64,000 bases of DNA from Onchidella celtica (Eukaryota; Mollusca; Gastropoda; Systellommatophora; Onchidiidae): contig OZ007572.1 in assembly GCA_963931925.1 (NCBI GenBank), forward strand, positions 21,356,460 to 21,420,459, in the 5' to 3' direction. The notes beneath the pieces are model-generated. The model did not search any database. It was not told where the DNA came from and saw only the letters and a program-made list of their open reading frames with translations. Below are positions 12,031 to 24,473 of this stretch, in pieces (the stretch's first letter is position 1; each line of letters begins with the position of its first letter). The position numbers and the translations under genes were made by a program.

Positions 12031-12362
12031 TTGTTTACTTGTTGATTAGGGCAATAAATACATTGTTTCATCACCGGTGGATATCAATCATAATCACTAT
12101 CACAACTCAGACAGTTTATAAAGTGAACTCACCACACTGGTTCCCTAGACGACTAAGCCATGTCCGTGTGGTTCTGTAGGCCAGGCGCAAGAACATTTCA
12201 GACCGACAATCCAGGCCTTGGACACAAGACAACGAACTACGGGCTAATCTGCAGTTTAAAGGGATACATAACATATGCTAAGGGCCAGGTCACACCAAAC
12301 ATCTTCCAACACCCCATAACGTCATGTGTGAGTTTGTTTTTTTAAAAAATTTATTTATATAC

Positions 12363-12550
12363 TAAGGCTGGATTTCCATTTGTATGGAAACGGAGATGTC
12401 GAAACTCCTTCAAATAGTGAAATAGAGAGAATGTTTTCATGTGTATGGAAACGCCGTTTCCCACACATGGAAGCACTCTTTTACTACTTGATGGAGTTTC
12501 GACGTTTCCGTTGCCGTTTCCATTTCCTTACATATGAAAACACAGCTTTA
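12363..12550. mobile_element. Foldback MITE, about 188 bp, with nested palindromes
   Basis: The outer arms are imperfect complements. The left end is taaggctggatttcc ... tatggaaacgg; the right end read inward is taaagctgtgttttcata ... ggaaatggaaacgg. A second, perfect inverted pair, gtcgaaactcc (12398-12408) and ggagtttcgac (12493-12503), lies inside. The centre holds the palindrome-like ggaaacgccgtttcc. The whole unit would fold into a long hairpin. There is no ORF. The superfamily is unknown. Confidence 0.7.
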
Positions 12551-12558
12551 GGACTGAA

Positions 12559-12664
12559 TCACATTGAAAATCTTCCATCCTCCCATACTATATTTTTTGT
12601 TTGTTTGTTTGTTTAGATATGCAGGGGTTAATCACAATGAAAATTTTCCACCCTCCCATGTTTG
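12559..12664 (+). repeat. Direct repeat of about 34 bp flanking a (GTTT)n tract
   Basis: atcacattgaaaatcttcca with tcctcccata (about 12559-12590) recurs as atcacaatgaaaattttcca with ccctcccatg (about 12631-12661). A short (tttg)n tract lies between them. Confidence 0.6.
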
Positions 12665-12675
12665 TAATTGTGAAT

Positions 12676-12890
12676 AGCCAGCACAGGGGTCCAGTGATTA
12701 AAGCACTTGGCTCGGGAGCGAGATGTCCCAGGTTCGAATCCCACTCGGGATCTGGGTGCGGACCAACTTGACTAATTTCTCATTGTGTCTTTTGAGGCAT
12801 TACCTAAGCTAAGCCTCTTCTCTGATGTATTGTAAGCTTATTGAAATGCGTACATAAAACCGGGCACATGAGCAAATAAATCGAGGCTTA
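12676..12890 (+). mobile_element. tRNA-derived SINE
   Basis: The head contains a perfect RNA polymerase III box B, ggttcgaatcc (12731-12741). About 40 bp upstream is a degenerate box A region (ggtccagtgattaaagcact, about 12688-12707). This is tRNA-like spacing, but a full cloverleaf with paired acceptor arms is not evident. An unrelated body follows, to about 12890. I take it as a SINE rather than a functional tRNA gene. The body boundary is uncertain. Confidence 0.65.
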
Positions 12891-13909
12891 TCATCCAGAA
12901 TGCGTTATGTCCAGTTTTATTCGTTGCTCATAAAGTCCTATAGATATCCAAGACACAAAGTGTGTGACTTTATCTCATAACCAATAAAACTATTCACTTG
13001 ACCGAATTAACGTTATTGCAATTATTTGAATTTTTATTCAGATTATGAATTTGACCCCCCCCCCCAACCCCCCCCCCCTCCAAATTTGGCTATTTGGGAC
13101 ATAAAACATTATGGTTGCCAACCCTCGGAATACGCTTATAAAGGCAAAAAGAAGAAAAGAATTGCCATATATAACTGATTAAGTCTATGGCACTGTAAAT
13201 GTCAATAATAAAGTTAAAATATGGCAAAAACAAAAGGGATAAACGATTGTACGTCGCAAAGCCCCGGGTTCTAAACTAACAATAAAGAAATTATACAATA
13301 AATTAGGAAAGAATTAGAAAAAGAAGTGGAAAAAAAGACAAGCCTGTAGGCCACTAAAGACCTTCCTCAGGTCAAAAACATCGGTTTAACTGAAACAATA
13401 TTTGTAAAACAGCTACAGTAACAACAAGAAAAAGAAAGTGCCAAACTTTATTCCAAGCCCTGCAGGGCTCTTACAGATTTTCTATATTTAAAAAAAAAAA
13501 AAAAATTTGCCAACAATTACGCTAATGTAAAAACTATCCAAAACAAAAATCGCATGACATGACAGCATTAAAGAGACGACAACAGCAGCAGCAACAACAA
13601 CAGTGGCAAAGTCACCTACTGGCAAATCGTTCCGGTTGGTCTCTCTTGTTGCACTGCTCTTTGAAAATCCACCACACACGCGTCTGATTCTGTCTGGCAT
13701 TCTGGTAAGGACACATTGTCAAGTCTCAAAACAAGAGAAAATAGAATCGTTCAATTTATGCATTCAACATTTTGAATGTTCCTGAACACCTGGAGGTTTA
13801 GCTTCAGTTATTAAAATTACAAATCGTGGTTTGATACGGTAAATTACAGTAATTATTTGGATAACCAAGAGGGGAAGGGAAGCGCTATTACAGGGTGGTG
13901 TGCAAACAG
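12891..13909. other. Non-coding stretch with poly(C) and a LINE-like motif
   Basis: No gene is seen. Interrupted poly(C) lies at 13056-13078. At about 13355-13385 the complement reads as cctgaggaaggtct near a cgatgtttttgacc word, a combination common in the 3' ends of old invertebrate retroelements. Confidence 0.35.
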
Positions 13910-14150
13910 GTGACATACAGACAGACATTCATAACAGACACACACAGACAGACACATAGACATACAATCAAAGGACAGTTATATAGTTAAGATGTGTACA
14001 TAGTCAAATGCGATATACAGACAAACAGATAGACAAACAGACAGACGGATGGATGGACAGACAGACGGACTGGCAGATGGACGGATAGGTAGATGATAGA
14101 TAGACTGACGGACAGACAAACAGTCAGATAGACAGACAGACTTGCACATT
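13910..14150 (+). repeat. Compound (CAGA)n / (GATG)n microsatellite
   Basis: Interrupted runs of cagacaga, cagatagaca and ggatggatgg units with acacaca stretches. The pattern is typical of simple-sequence DNA. Confidence 0.85.
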
Positions 14151-15925
14151 CCTACTCGTTCTTACCTTTCGCTGTTAGTGCCTCAATGATTGGAAATGCT
14201 GATGATGAGACATGAAATGTAAGGGAAACTTAAATCGAGTAGCCTATTTGATGTAGAATGGCTGAATTATACGATATTTCATTTGTTCTTTGCTTCCCCT
14301 TAATTTCTACACTTACAGATTCAGAAAATTGTCCAGTAGAAGGCAAATTTTTGGCCTCATTTTCATATTGCCGCTGGATCTACTAATAAAAATTGTTGCA
14401 ATTTAATTGAATACAGATAAAAACAATAACATAAACAACTCTCATCTGCGGCCCTCTTCAAGTACAAGTTAAAAAAAAATAATTATTTATTATATCAGGA
14501 TACCTGTGACATTCATCTTTGCTGCTGATAGTTTTAGACCGGCGATTAAGATAAATCAACATAACAATGTAGAATATCAGTGTTCTGATCCACATATTAT
14601 TCACAAGTCCACTTACCTGTGAATAAAATTATGAATTTTACTACTATAGAAAAAATCTCCATTTTGGATGGTGAAAACCTGAAATTAAGCCACAGAGAAA
14701 ACTACCTCACTAAAGTAAATGCTACACTTTGCAGCTGCCGATTCTCAGTTTGAGGCTTGGACTGAGTGTTAGACGACGTTATTCATCCAGGACAGAAAAG
14801 TGTACTTTAACAGAGAAGCTGTATTTGAACTCTTTCCTCCCACCCGAGCATCAAGCTTAGCTGAGTCAACAAGACCTTTGCGTAGGGCTGAAAAATGCAG
14901 CGCGCTCGCTGCCCTCTCATTAAAAATTCTCAACTCAAGACTGCGGCGTGCACAGAATTGTACCAGTGTAGCTTTACTCAACCGACTGTCGAGATTCTAT
15001 AAATTTAAATGCACCTTGGTGTGCAATATGAGCGGAAATCTTAGTCATGGATCATGGATAGACAGAAAGGGGGGGGGGGGAGAACAAGACAAAACGAAAG
15101 ATAACTAATGTAGAAGACACGACCTTCAGACGCGAGTTTCGAAACAAAAACTTAAAAGAATCCCTTTCATCCCTCATTTCCAAACAGCCACACAGACATA
15201 TACACAACACAAAGTGTTCGAAAACCGCCACGGATACACTGTTTGGAATGTGAAAGCTGCAAAAGGCTTGTCACCTGGGCTGAAAACAAAAGACAAAACA
15301 AACAAACCCGAAACTAAAAACCTCCGCTGGTTTCGAATTCCCCAAGCTCTCATCCCCTTCTCTTTCCCCGATCCTGGACTGCGTGCGCTGGCTGCGTAAA
15401 AATAGTAAAATCATTAAATTATTGCCCTCAGCTAATATGTAAAATGTCATGTCTATTTTGAATTAGTCAATATTTATTTTTTCGCTGCTCAGCGCTGCTA
15501 ACTATTGACATATTCGTACTGCTATAATATTCATCATTGTATGTACTCTTTTCCACGCGAACGAATATAGTAATAATTGTCCTCTATAACTGCGTCAAAC
15601 ATGCGGCCGCTTCAGTTATCACTTAGTAACTTAAGAGTTAAAGGTGAAATCTGCCACTAGGAGCGGCGTATTCTTCACAACTAGGATAAAATTTGTTACC
15701 TCCCCTACATTGTTGTAATCAATAACTTGGTTAATGGTCAGAGTCATTTCTCACGTACATTATGAGATCTGCCGTTTCAAAATATTTAATTACAGAGTCA
15801 TTCGAGAGGGCAATTCCAGGTATGTTTTCTTTTCTTTTTAGAATACATGAATGGATCCAAATCATCCAGCTTCAGAAGGCGATTAATTTAGTGACACATT
15901 TCAAGATCAGTGGACGCGAAACTTC
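14151..15925. other. Non-coding stretch
   Basis: No supportable gene. The 102-codon plus ORF at 14800-15108 and the 70-codon minus ORF opposite it lack recognisable domains. A 12-bp poly(G) run is at 15069-15080. Confidence 0.4.
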
Positions 15926-16310
15926 GTGACATCCACTGTCAGATTGTCCCATAATGAAATGGCTTTATCTATAAACGAGCCTAAATTGTGTAACAACATT
16001 AGCGTTGCCACCTGGAAAAGTGAGAACCTCATACCAGTTAAAAATAGACTCAAAACAAAATTGTTTAAAACAGTTTTCTTTGAAACTGACAGATGTCCAT
16101 TTTGTTCTCCGAGGTTTGAGGATGAGTAGATTAAGATTTGTTAAAGTATCTGAGTGGGACCATGGTGAATTGATCTTATGATAATCCTAGCTGTTTCTAC
16201 TTTCAGTTCAGCGCCTTAAAGCACACCATTTTGTGTGACTGCATGTGGATTTGCGCGCTATACAAGCTGATAATCACATTACCGGTACATAACATTATAT
16301 TTTACACTGT
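15926..16310 (+). pseudogene. Possible LINE (CR1/L2-like) C-terminal relic and 3' UTR
   Basis: The ORF at 15926-16129 (67 codons) ends with a pattern like VKNRLKTKLFKTVFF. This resembles the FK-x-x-LKT-x-LF motif near the C-terminus of many CR1/L2-type reverse-transcriptase proteins. About 130-170 bp downstream comes agcgccttaaagcacac and then ttgcgcgctatacaag, similar to 3' UTR words of those LINEs. No RT core is present, so this would be a short 5'-truncated copy. The call is tentative. Confidence 0.38.
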
Positions 16311-17257
16311 AATACGTTGTATAATTATTATGTGCTATAAAGCTCTGCACAAACATTCTTACTCTCACCATCTCTGATAACAACGTTAATAGCAACAAGG
16401 ACAGTATGAACAACACTGGTCTGTATAACATTCAGAGACTGGATGAATGCTCAGACAGACCAGGATTTGTATTGTTGAATAAACAGTTTACCACCATAGT
16501 GTTTGAACATTGCATTACCGGTATTTTTGGAATTTATAAGACGGATTCTGGATTCTGCACATTCCCACTAACTGATAGAGAAATCGATAGAAAGCTGTAC
16601 AGTGCTCTTGTTGGCTATAAAATGTCGACTGCAGTAGTGTACATGATCGCCATAATAATTATAGCCTACAGTGTGCAATTTCTTTAATCCATTGTCACCA
16701 TGGCAATACAAGCACAGGCTGAAGTGAAAGCCAGCGATACAGAGAGATCTTAGCTCCTTTTCACCGTCGCATCCAGTGACGGATCAACTATGAAACGACT
16801 GCAGTTTAAGCCCTAATCCCGGAGAGTACCAACAATGTAGGTCTGCCACTGGTCGCATCATCGTCGACGCATGTTTGCTGGAATTTCACTTCGCTATAAT
16901 GTCAATACTGTGGAACTTTCAGCCCAGACATTAAAATTATCCCCGGTATAATATCGATTGCCACGTCATACATTAAAAAAGAATGAGTGGTATTAACTGA
17001 CCGGGTTATCAGTATATACTTGTAATGCCCATTCTCCTTGCATTGTGCAAAACATAATTTGAAAGGCTGGGTATTCCTCTTTAATCTACGTATCGTAATA
17101 GTCAGGCAGGAACTGGCTGCTTACATTCCTAGTTAGTTACATCTTAGCGCCATCACTCACAGTTCCCTGCCAAAGTTACCACTTGAATAATTTGTATTTA
17201 TAAATTTTTGGTTGAAAATTTTAATTTCGATTTTGAAGCATGTGTTTCCTTCCTGAC
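16311..17257. other. Non-coding stretch, one unassigned ORF
   Basis: The ORF at 16406-16687 (93 codons, plus) ends in a hydrophobic stretch (VVYMIAIIIIAYSVQFL). It has no recognisable family and no sign of splicing or a promoter. It is not called as a gene. Confidence 0.35.
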
Positions 17258-17413
17258 CAGGGCCATCCTGACATCATTATTGGCCCCCGGGGAATGGGCG
17301 GCATTTTCTTACCTGTTTCAAAAACCAACGTAAATTTGCATGCATGGGGCCCCTTAAATCCTTATGGCCTCTTGGGCAACTTCTCAGTGTGCTCATGCAT
17401 TGAGACGGCTCTG
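17258..17413 (-). mobile_element. hAT-like MITE, 156 bp (family member 2, inverted)
   Basis: Read on the minus strand it aligns along its length with the element at 9707-9880. Both have ends of the cagrgcygtctyaa type, the word gcacactgagaagttgccca, and the interior ggggccccatgcatgcaaat. The ends are cagggccatcctgaca on the plus strand and cagagccgtctcaatg on the minus strand. The flanking 8-mers ttcctgac / ttcccatt match only partly, suggesting age. Confidence 0.7.
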
Positions 17414-20400
17414 TTCCCATTATCTGGGTCAGCTGGGGAATGCCATAAAGTACCAGCACAAAACATGACTGTCTACTCGTCACTCTACTGCATCCAACAT
17501 GAAATCTAATTTTTTTAAATTATTTGCTGATTCAAGCGCAACGGAAATGGGAAATACCATAATATGACTGAATAAGTTTTCACCCTAGTCATTTGTCTAC
17601 AGAGCAATGTGCTATGTGGGCTTTATTAGCCTAACAAGAAGTCACTGAAGCCGCATTAACTTTTTCTGAAACTGATCACAAATTGGCCACAAAAACGCTT
17701 ATTCAGGGTACTTTTGGCAACATGGTCTAAATTAAAATGGTCACTGGCTAGTGCCTGTCAGGGCAATTAATATTATAATTATTATGGAAGTTTGTCATGA
17801 TAAAATCGTCCTAGCCAGCATCCCTATGTCAATCCAATGTAGATTTATTTTATTGGAGGATAAAGGAGGACTTCCTACATCAACACGACACTGGCCCCAT
17901 GTTGAAACCTGTGGATCTACGTGCGAGTGATGTCATTCCTATGGGCAAAACTCAGCGTCAATCCTATGCATCTGATTTCCGTCAGACTGCAGACGGGGGT
18001 ATTGATTCAATGAGTTTTCAACACGCAATTATCATCATGATCTTACTTCCGTCATGACCAATAATATTACCAACATGAAAGACAGCCATGTCATCACCAT
18101 CATCATTATGACCACCACATCTATACACACCAATAACAACACGTTTTCCAAGAACTTGACTCAACATTTGATTGTATCAAGGGCATATTATTCTTAAAAC
18201 ATTTATTGCACGTCAACAAATCCAAAGTCATTGTAGACTGTCCAAGAAAAAAATTGTTGCTGTTGTGTTGTTTGTCTGAGGACAAAGGGCAAAGGGGAGG
18301 TTAGGGGAGGAAAAAAATTCTGTGGAGATAGTGGGACAGGGAGATGAGGCAAGCCAAAATGACAGTAGTCACAAGTTATCAAAGTCGGATAAATCCAGTA
18401 GTCGCACAATATGAAGACGTACTCAGCATTTGAAACAAACAACCCCAAAAAAAACAAAAATAGTTCACAAACTTTCTTAATAATCACATGGTGTGTAGAC
18501 TGATGCAATGATACAAAATCTAATGCACTTAAAAAATATACACACATACCAAAGCAAACATGAGCCAGAGAGAGAACAAAAGCATTTTGTATCTCCAAAA
18601 AATTATAACTCATAGTTCACTCTATTCATCAAATGTAAGTTTTAGAGGCAAATAATAAAGCTTAATTTTAGCATTTTCAAAGAACGTTAAGGCTTGTCTT
18701 TATATATGATACCTGGGGTTTCAGTAGCTTTATCCTTCTACAAGATATGTCTACTGCCCTTGTCCTTGTCCACTTCTGGACCAAAAACTAAGCAAATTTA
18801 TTCCTCAACAGTCACTACTTGATTCAATGATCAGGGTCGTAAAGCTTTTGAGTGAAAATCATAAAATGAAGCTCCAAGATGATACATTCTATGGCAGTGA
18901 TCAAACACATTTTAAAGTAAGATGATACAACTAAACTTTTGCAAAACAAATTTTTTGCAGATGAGAGAATTCTTGAAGGAAATCAAATTGACAGTTAATT
19001 TACAGCAGGAAAAAAGTTTACAAAAACAAAATTAACTTCAAATAATATTGTGTAAAATGAATGTTAACTTTTCAGTCACCAGAAAGAGAAAAAATGAAAG
19101 TTCTCTCTTTTCTCCTACAAAACAAACCAAAATAAAAACAACAGAATATCAATAAAACATGGCTAGTGAGCCTTTTCTTCATATCACTGGTTAAAAATAC
19201 TCTGTAATTAATGGCAGGTATTTTATACTTTAAACAATTCATAAGCCTTTGAATTATAAACTAAAGTGTAAATTCATTGAATTATATCTATGGACAAAGC
19301 TATTATGACTCATATTTCAACTAATATGTCTTAAGAAAACTATGTGCATTCAATGGTTAAACTATCTGTTGTTAATAAATAACAGGCATGCCCGTAATTC
19401 ACATACGTAAATGTGTCACTTATAAAGAATGATTGCAGGACATGTTATGTCAATGGATATCATTGAAATAAACTAAATAAATATAACACACTAAATTTTT
19501 GGTAAAGTTGACATGGCATGGTCAAAATAGTGAAGGAAAGACCAATATTGTAATGATAATGTAAGTTATCACTCAACTCCAGTGACAATTTGTGAGTGGC
19601 TCTGGCAAAATCCATCTTAAGTGGAAAGACCAGATTCCTAAGGAAAGCCCTCCAAAGTGGTAAATATTTTCAATGGAAATTGAGATTTGCTCATAATATG
19701 AAAGATCAGCCATTTTTCTGCATTTAGCTAAAATATTTTAACTTGAAATCGTCTTAGAAATTAGAAATATTTTTCCTTCCATTTTTTGAAGATGTATAAA
19801 TTTTCGCCTCTAATGCGGTTTTGCCACATCCACCCACAATTTATCCATTTACTGTACTGCCGTCCTTTTCCTCAGCATGGCAGTATAGTGTGACAAGGCA
19901 ATTGCTAAAACTATGACCTGTGATTCAACATCATTCTACAAACACTCAACTGATGTGTGTTTTCTAAACATCAAAATGATTTGAATAGTAAAGCTAGACA
20001 ATTCTTCATTCACAATTTTTAGGCCAACAAATATTATGTTTTTAATTAACAAAGGTGAAACGGAGTGAAGGGGGAAGGAGTTTGGAAAATACTTCTATGT
20101 TTCTGGCTTTCATGACACAGTTGTGCAGTGAATTTCACACCTATTGCACTTGATTTTACATGGGGAAGAAAATCTTCTTGTAAAACAGTGTGATCCATAA
20201 ACAGGTCTGAATGAGCATTTTAATGACGGGAGTTTGTGTGAACACAAAAACTGCCACTCGTATAACTCACAATTAGTTTACACACAAATAAATAAATAAA
20301 TTACTGAATAAATTAATACACAAATCACTGCTATTATGACCCAGGTACATGTAAGATTCTTCAGTACTATTGCACAAAGGAAAATATTCACCTAATAAAT

Positions 20401-23400
20401 ATCTCATGTAGAAAAAATGTCAATAAAAAAGACAAAATAAACTAAAAAAAAAAAAATGACAATATCTGCAAAGCCATGGAAAATAACACAGACTTGACTG
20501 GTTGTAGAAAAAAAAAAAACAACAAAAAAACACCAGTATGCATTTAACCATAAATGAATATTGCACAGAGCATTCCTGTTCCATAAATTACAATGAATAA
20601 AGAAATACTGTTTGAGATTCTTCAGCTTAGTATGAGCTTTTTTATCAAATGCAGTTAATAAATAATGATGAAACTCCAGCATGAACACTATTTTACAAAA
20701 CTCGCACAAAGCTTTGCCACAGTATACATAGCAAGTTAGTTCTGTCATTCATGAAAAAAAAAAAAACATGTTTAAATTCTGGAAATAATAATTCAGCAAA
20801 GGTAACCTAATCAAATTATCTCACTCACAAAAACAAAGGTGTGTGACCCAGACACACATATACACAAAAAAAACATTTGCCATTGTGGTTTGACACTGGC
20901 AGGACAAAGTAGAGTGAGTGGATCTGGATATACTTTTAAACTTAAAAATGCAGGATTTGTGTTTGAACCATGCAGGTGAAATTACATTAAAGAGCATAAT
21001 ACTGAGATCTTATTCAAATTGACAGGTGACAGAAAACGTTAATTCTGGTTCTTTGATTTGGAAAGATAGTAGTCCACGATTATTCTGTTTTAACGACGAA
21101 GTTGAAAGGTGCGAATCACTCTTCTCTACGGTTTGGTACGGTTTCAAGACATAATATATACTGTTTGAATATCCTGACACATAGTATTATGAAATATGAC
21201 AAAAGAAAAAGATATCTGAATCCATATCTTTATTCAACAAACAAAAAATATGCACATCAGGCACAGTAAAACAAATGGTGAGGTACATTTTTCGTGTGAG
21301 CATTTGATCACCTCTTCAGGCTCCCCCCGCTCCAAATGCCACTCAAATAAGTTCAATCCGATGCTGAAAAAAGGTGACCTGTCATGTGACTTTGTGCTTG
21401 CAAAACTGTTACAAAACTTACAGCATGTGCTTAAATTCCACCCAGAAAACTCGAAACTACTTTGTCCCTCAGGTGTCAAAACTTGACGGCAATCTTAATT
21501 CGTTTGCGTCAAATGATCATTATTCGAAAAAAAAAAAAAGAAGAAGAAAAAGAACATTGTGACGGAGAACAACCATTGGTGATATCTAAATAGAAATGTG
21601 TATCATACATGATAATAGAAAAATCAAAGTGAAAACAGAACACCATGGATAGATTATAGATAAGGCACAGCCTCTTGCCAGGGTTCTGCTACAAAAGCTG
21701 CATTAAATCTCACGTCGATCATGATTTGACTAATGCATACATAAAGCTGGACAGCTTGAAATGTCACGTTTCTCAAAACACAAAAGTTCTACCGTCCATG
21801 TTTGTAAAAGATCTATTTTACTAATCAACAGTTTACATTTGTTCTCTATCTCCTAAGGAGCTCCTGCCAATTTTTACCAGCTCAGTTGGACCAGAGAACA
21901 AAGGGACTGATGAGTGTATTTGACAACTGATACTGATGATAGCAAAAATGCACTGACTGTGGCCATTACTTTGTTGAATAACTCTGATGTTGCTGTTTAT
22001 TTCAAGTAATAAAACCTTGGATTTTACAGGAGAGGGAAATTTACTCTTAGGAAGGACCTCACAACCTCAAACACAGACACTTTCTTGTGTTTCATAACTT
22101 TTTATAGGATTCTGAGATGGAAGATCTTGATGGTACATAACATGATTTTGACAGCCACGAACTTGACATTTCAAGCCACAAAATCAATTATAAGACAATT
22201 TGCCTAATTAAGAAATAATACATACTCGATGTTAGAAGGTTTACTGTTCTTCAAACTTTAAAAACCAACTTATGAATGCATTTGTCAAATCCTGGAGATT
22301 GTTACAGAGAAGACTCAGTTTCAAAAAGGGGGGGGGGGGGGGGGGGGGAAATAACTTGTCTGATAACAAAGTAAGTATGAAAAAGGAAATCTCACACATT
22401 GGGAAATTAATAAATAAAAAACTCAGAGTATTGCACAATCCATCATATGAAAAGATGAGGGGGAAACTATAGCAAATACAAAACATTAGTCGGCATTGAG
22501 TACAAATCATAGGCATTTCAAAAACCACTGTAACTTATTTACATGCTTTGACTAAGTTACTGTGGTTTCATCTGATGCCCTAATTATTATCTATGGACAA
22601 AAAGCAAAAATTACCAATACTGAAAAAAGTTAAACACATTGCAAATCTATGTATGACATAAATGTCAATAATTTCATACTCAAGTTTATAAGGAATAAAT
22701 TAAGGACAAATAAATCATGTTAGGGTTTAGTGTTAAGTCAACTAAGCTCCTAACAGACCAAAAACTTTCTTTCCAACTCCCTTTGTGTTACAACTGATGC
22801 ACAAACAAGGGAACCTGTTAGCCTGTTCAATTCCAAATACTCACTCTAATGCTTGACAATGGCCCACCCAAAACAAATAATCGGAAAAGCTGCTCAAATT
22901 TTTGGCCAAAATAATTCACACCAAAATAGTTTCTACATGCCATCTTGGTAGCCTGATCATTGATTTGGTGGTTGCGATGAAGCCTTCTATTACCTTTTTC
23001 TTGTTTTGAAATTGCCCTCCTCAAAAACGCAACCACAATTTGAAGAGTAGAAACACATGTATAAAAAAAATGTTTTCTGGCGATGACGTGTTTCTTGTTC
23101 ATACCTCTAACAACTCATTTTTATTGCAACTTTTCATAACAGGCCATTGCATGGCACAAACTGAACAACTGTGGCATGTTGCTGGTCAGACATGCTGTAC
23201 TTATAGTTCCAAACAGAACAGGAGAAAGCCGTGTTTAGACTACGTTTCATTTTGGAAATTATTTTCAAAGATTTTCAAATATGAAAAATTTTAATTTCTC
23301 TTCCATTTTTTTTTTTTTTCAAAAATAATTTGATGATGTTAAAAAAAGTTCCATGAGACATTCTGGCTTCTCCATATAATGTTGTTAAATGTAGCTTTCA

Positions 23401-24154
23401 GGGTCACAGAAAACAAAATTTGGTGAAGTGACAGACGGCAATTTTTGTCTACGCATCGCAAGACAGAACTTAATTTTCCAGATACGACAACTGAAGGAAG
23501 GGTTTACTTCAACCTGTTAAGAGAAAGATGACAAAAAAATTCAATTGATATTACAACTCCTTTTCTCACAGGCTGCTGGAGTCATACCACATTCACTATC
23601 CGCAACAGGTACAAAGGTTGGAGGTTGTAACCAGTGAGCTATTTGTCAAATACTGATGCAGGTCAGAACAGCTCCAGGGCAGATTCTGAAGTTCAAGACT
23701 TCAAAATTCCACAAGAAAATTGCTTGGCACGTACTTGCCTCAGGGTGTGGGCGACCAATTGGGGCAGGTCGGGATAAAGGAATATACAACTCAAGCTGTG
23801 CTGTTGTGTCATACCTGCGTAAGATGTAGGTGTCCAGAGGAATCAGAAAACATGTATAAAACAAGAAATATAACAACAGTAGCAAGTATTCTGTTTACCA
23901 AACTTTCTTCAAAAATAAATTATCACTGATCTTTCACCAACTTGTAGATGTTAACAAGCAAGAATGGATTGCAAAATGCAATCGTGCTGAAATTTTAAAC
24001 TGAATAAAAAAAGCAGAATGTTTCATCTATTCACACCACTGAAGAAACTGAAGTATTATTCAAAAGAACAGATTGTTTTGACATTCAAACAATCCAGTGT
24101 TTGTCACAACAATAAGAACACTTTAAAAAAAAAAAAGAACAAAAAACCTACACA
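17414..24154. other. Long AT-rich non-coding stretch
   Basis: About 6.7 kb without a convincing coding region. ORFs of 60-136 codons on both strands show no domains, and many read through poly(A) or poly(T). A 21-bp poly(G) run occurs at 22328-22348. Lying downstream of the minus-strand calcium-channel gene, it could include alternative 3' ends of that gene, but nothing in the sequence proves transcription. Confidence 0.4.
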
Positions 24155-24159
24155 CTAAT

Positions 24160-24454
24160 TGTAATTTGGTTTAAATAAGTGAGTCGAACTCAGAGAGAGA
24201 CAAGAATTTGGCATCCCCATGGTGATTGATTCACCACAGAATACGGGTATCCCCAATCTTAATCATTGCGCACCCTGAATAACATTGGTATTATTCACAT
24301 CCATCAGCGGTGCGAACGTTGTCAACCGCCAGTGTGGTCTGTCGTGATTAATTCGTGTGTGGATGCAGGGAGGGATTTCTGACGAGATGAAAACATGGTG
24401 AGAGAATAGTTCTTTTAGTGCTGAAATTTTCAAGTCCAGGACAGTAAAACTACA
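24160..24454 (+). repeat. 5' LTR (295 bp)
   Basis: Begins TGTAATTTGG and ends AAAACTACA. It appears identical to 28208-28502. Promoter and polyadenylation elements inside it could not be pinpointed. The following sequence (24455-24473) shows no clear tRNA-complementary primer binding site directly abutting the LTR. Confidence 0.95.
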
Positions 24455-24473
24455 AGCTATTTCGGCAAGGATC

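Noticed and set aside
12685..12760. Functional tRNA gene
   Set aside because: B box is perfect, but acceptor and D arms do not pair and a SINE body follows.
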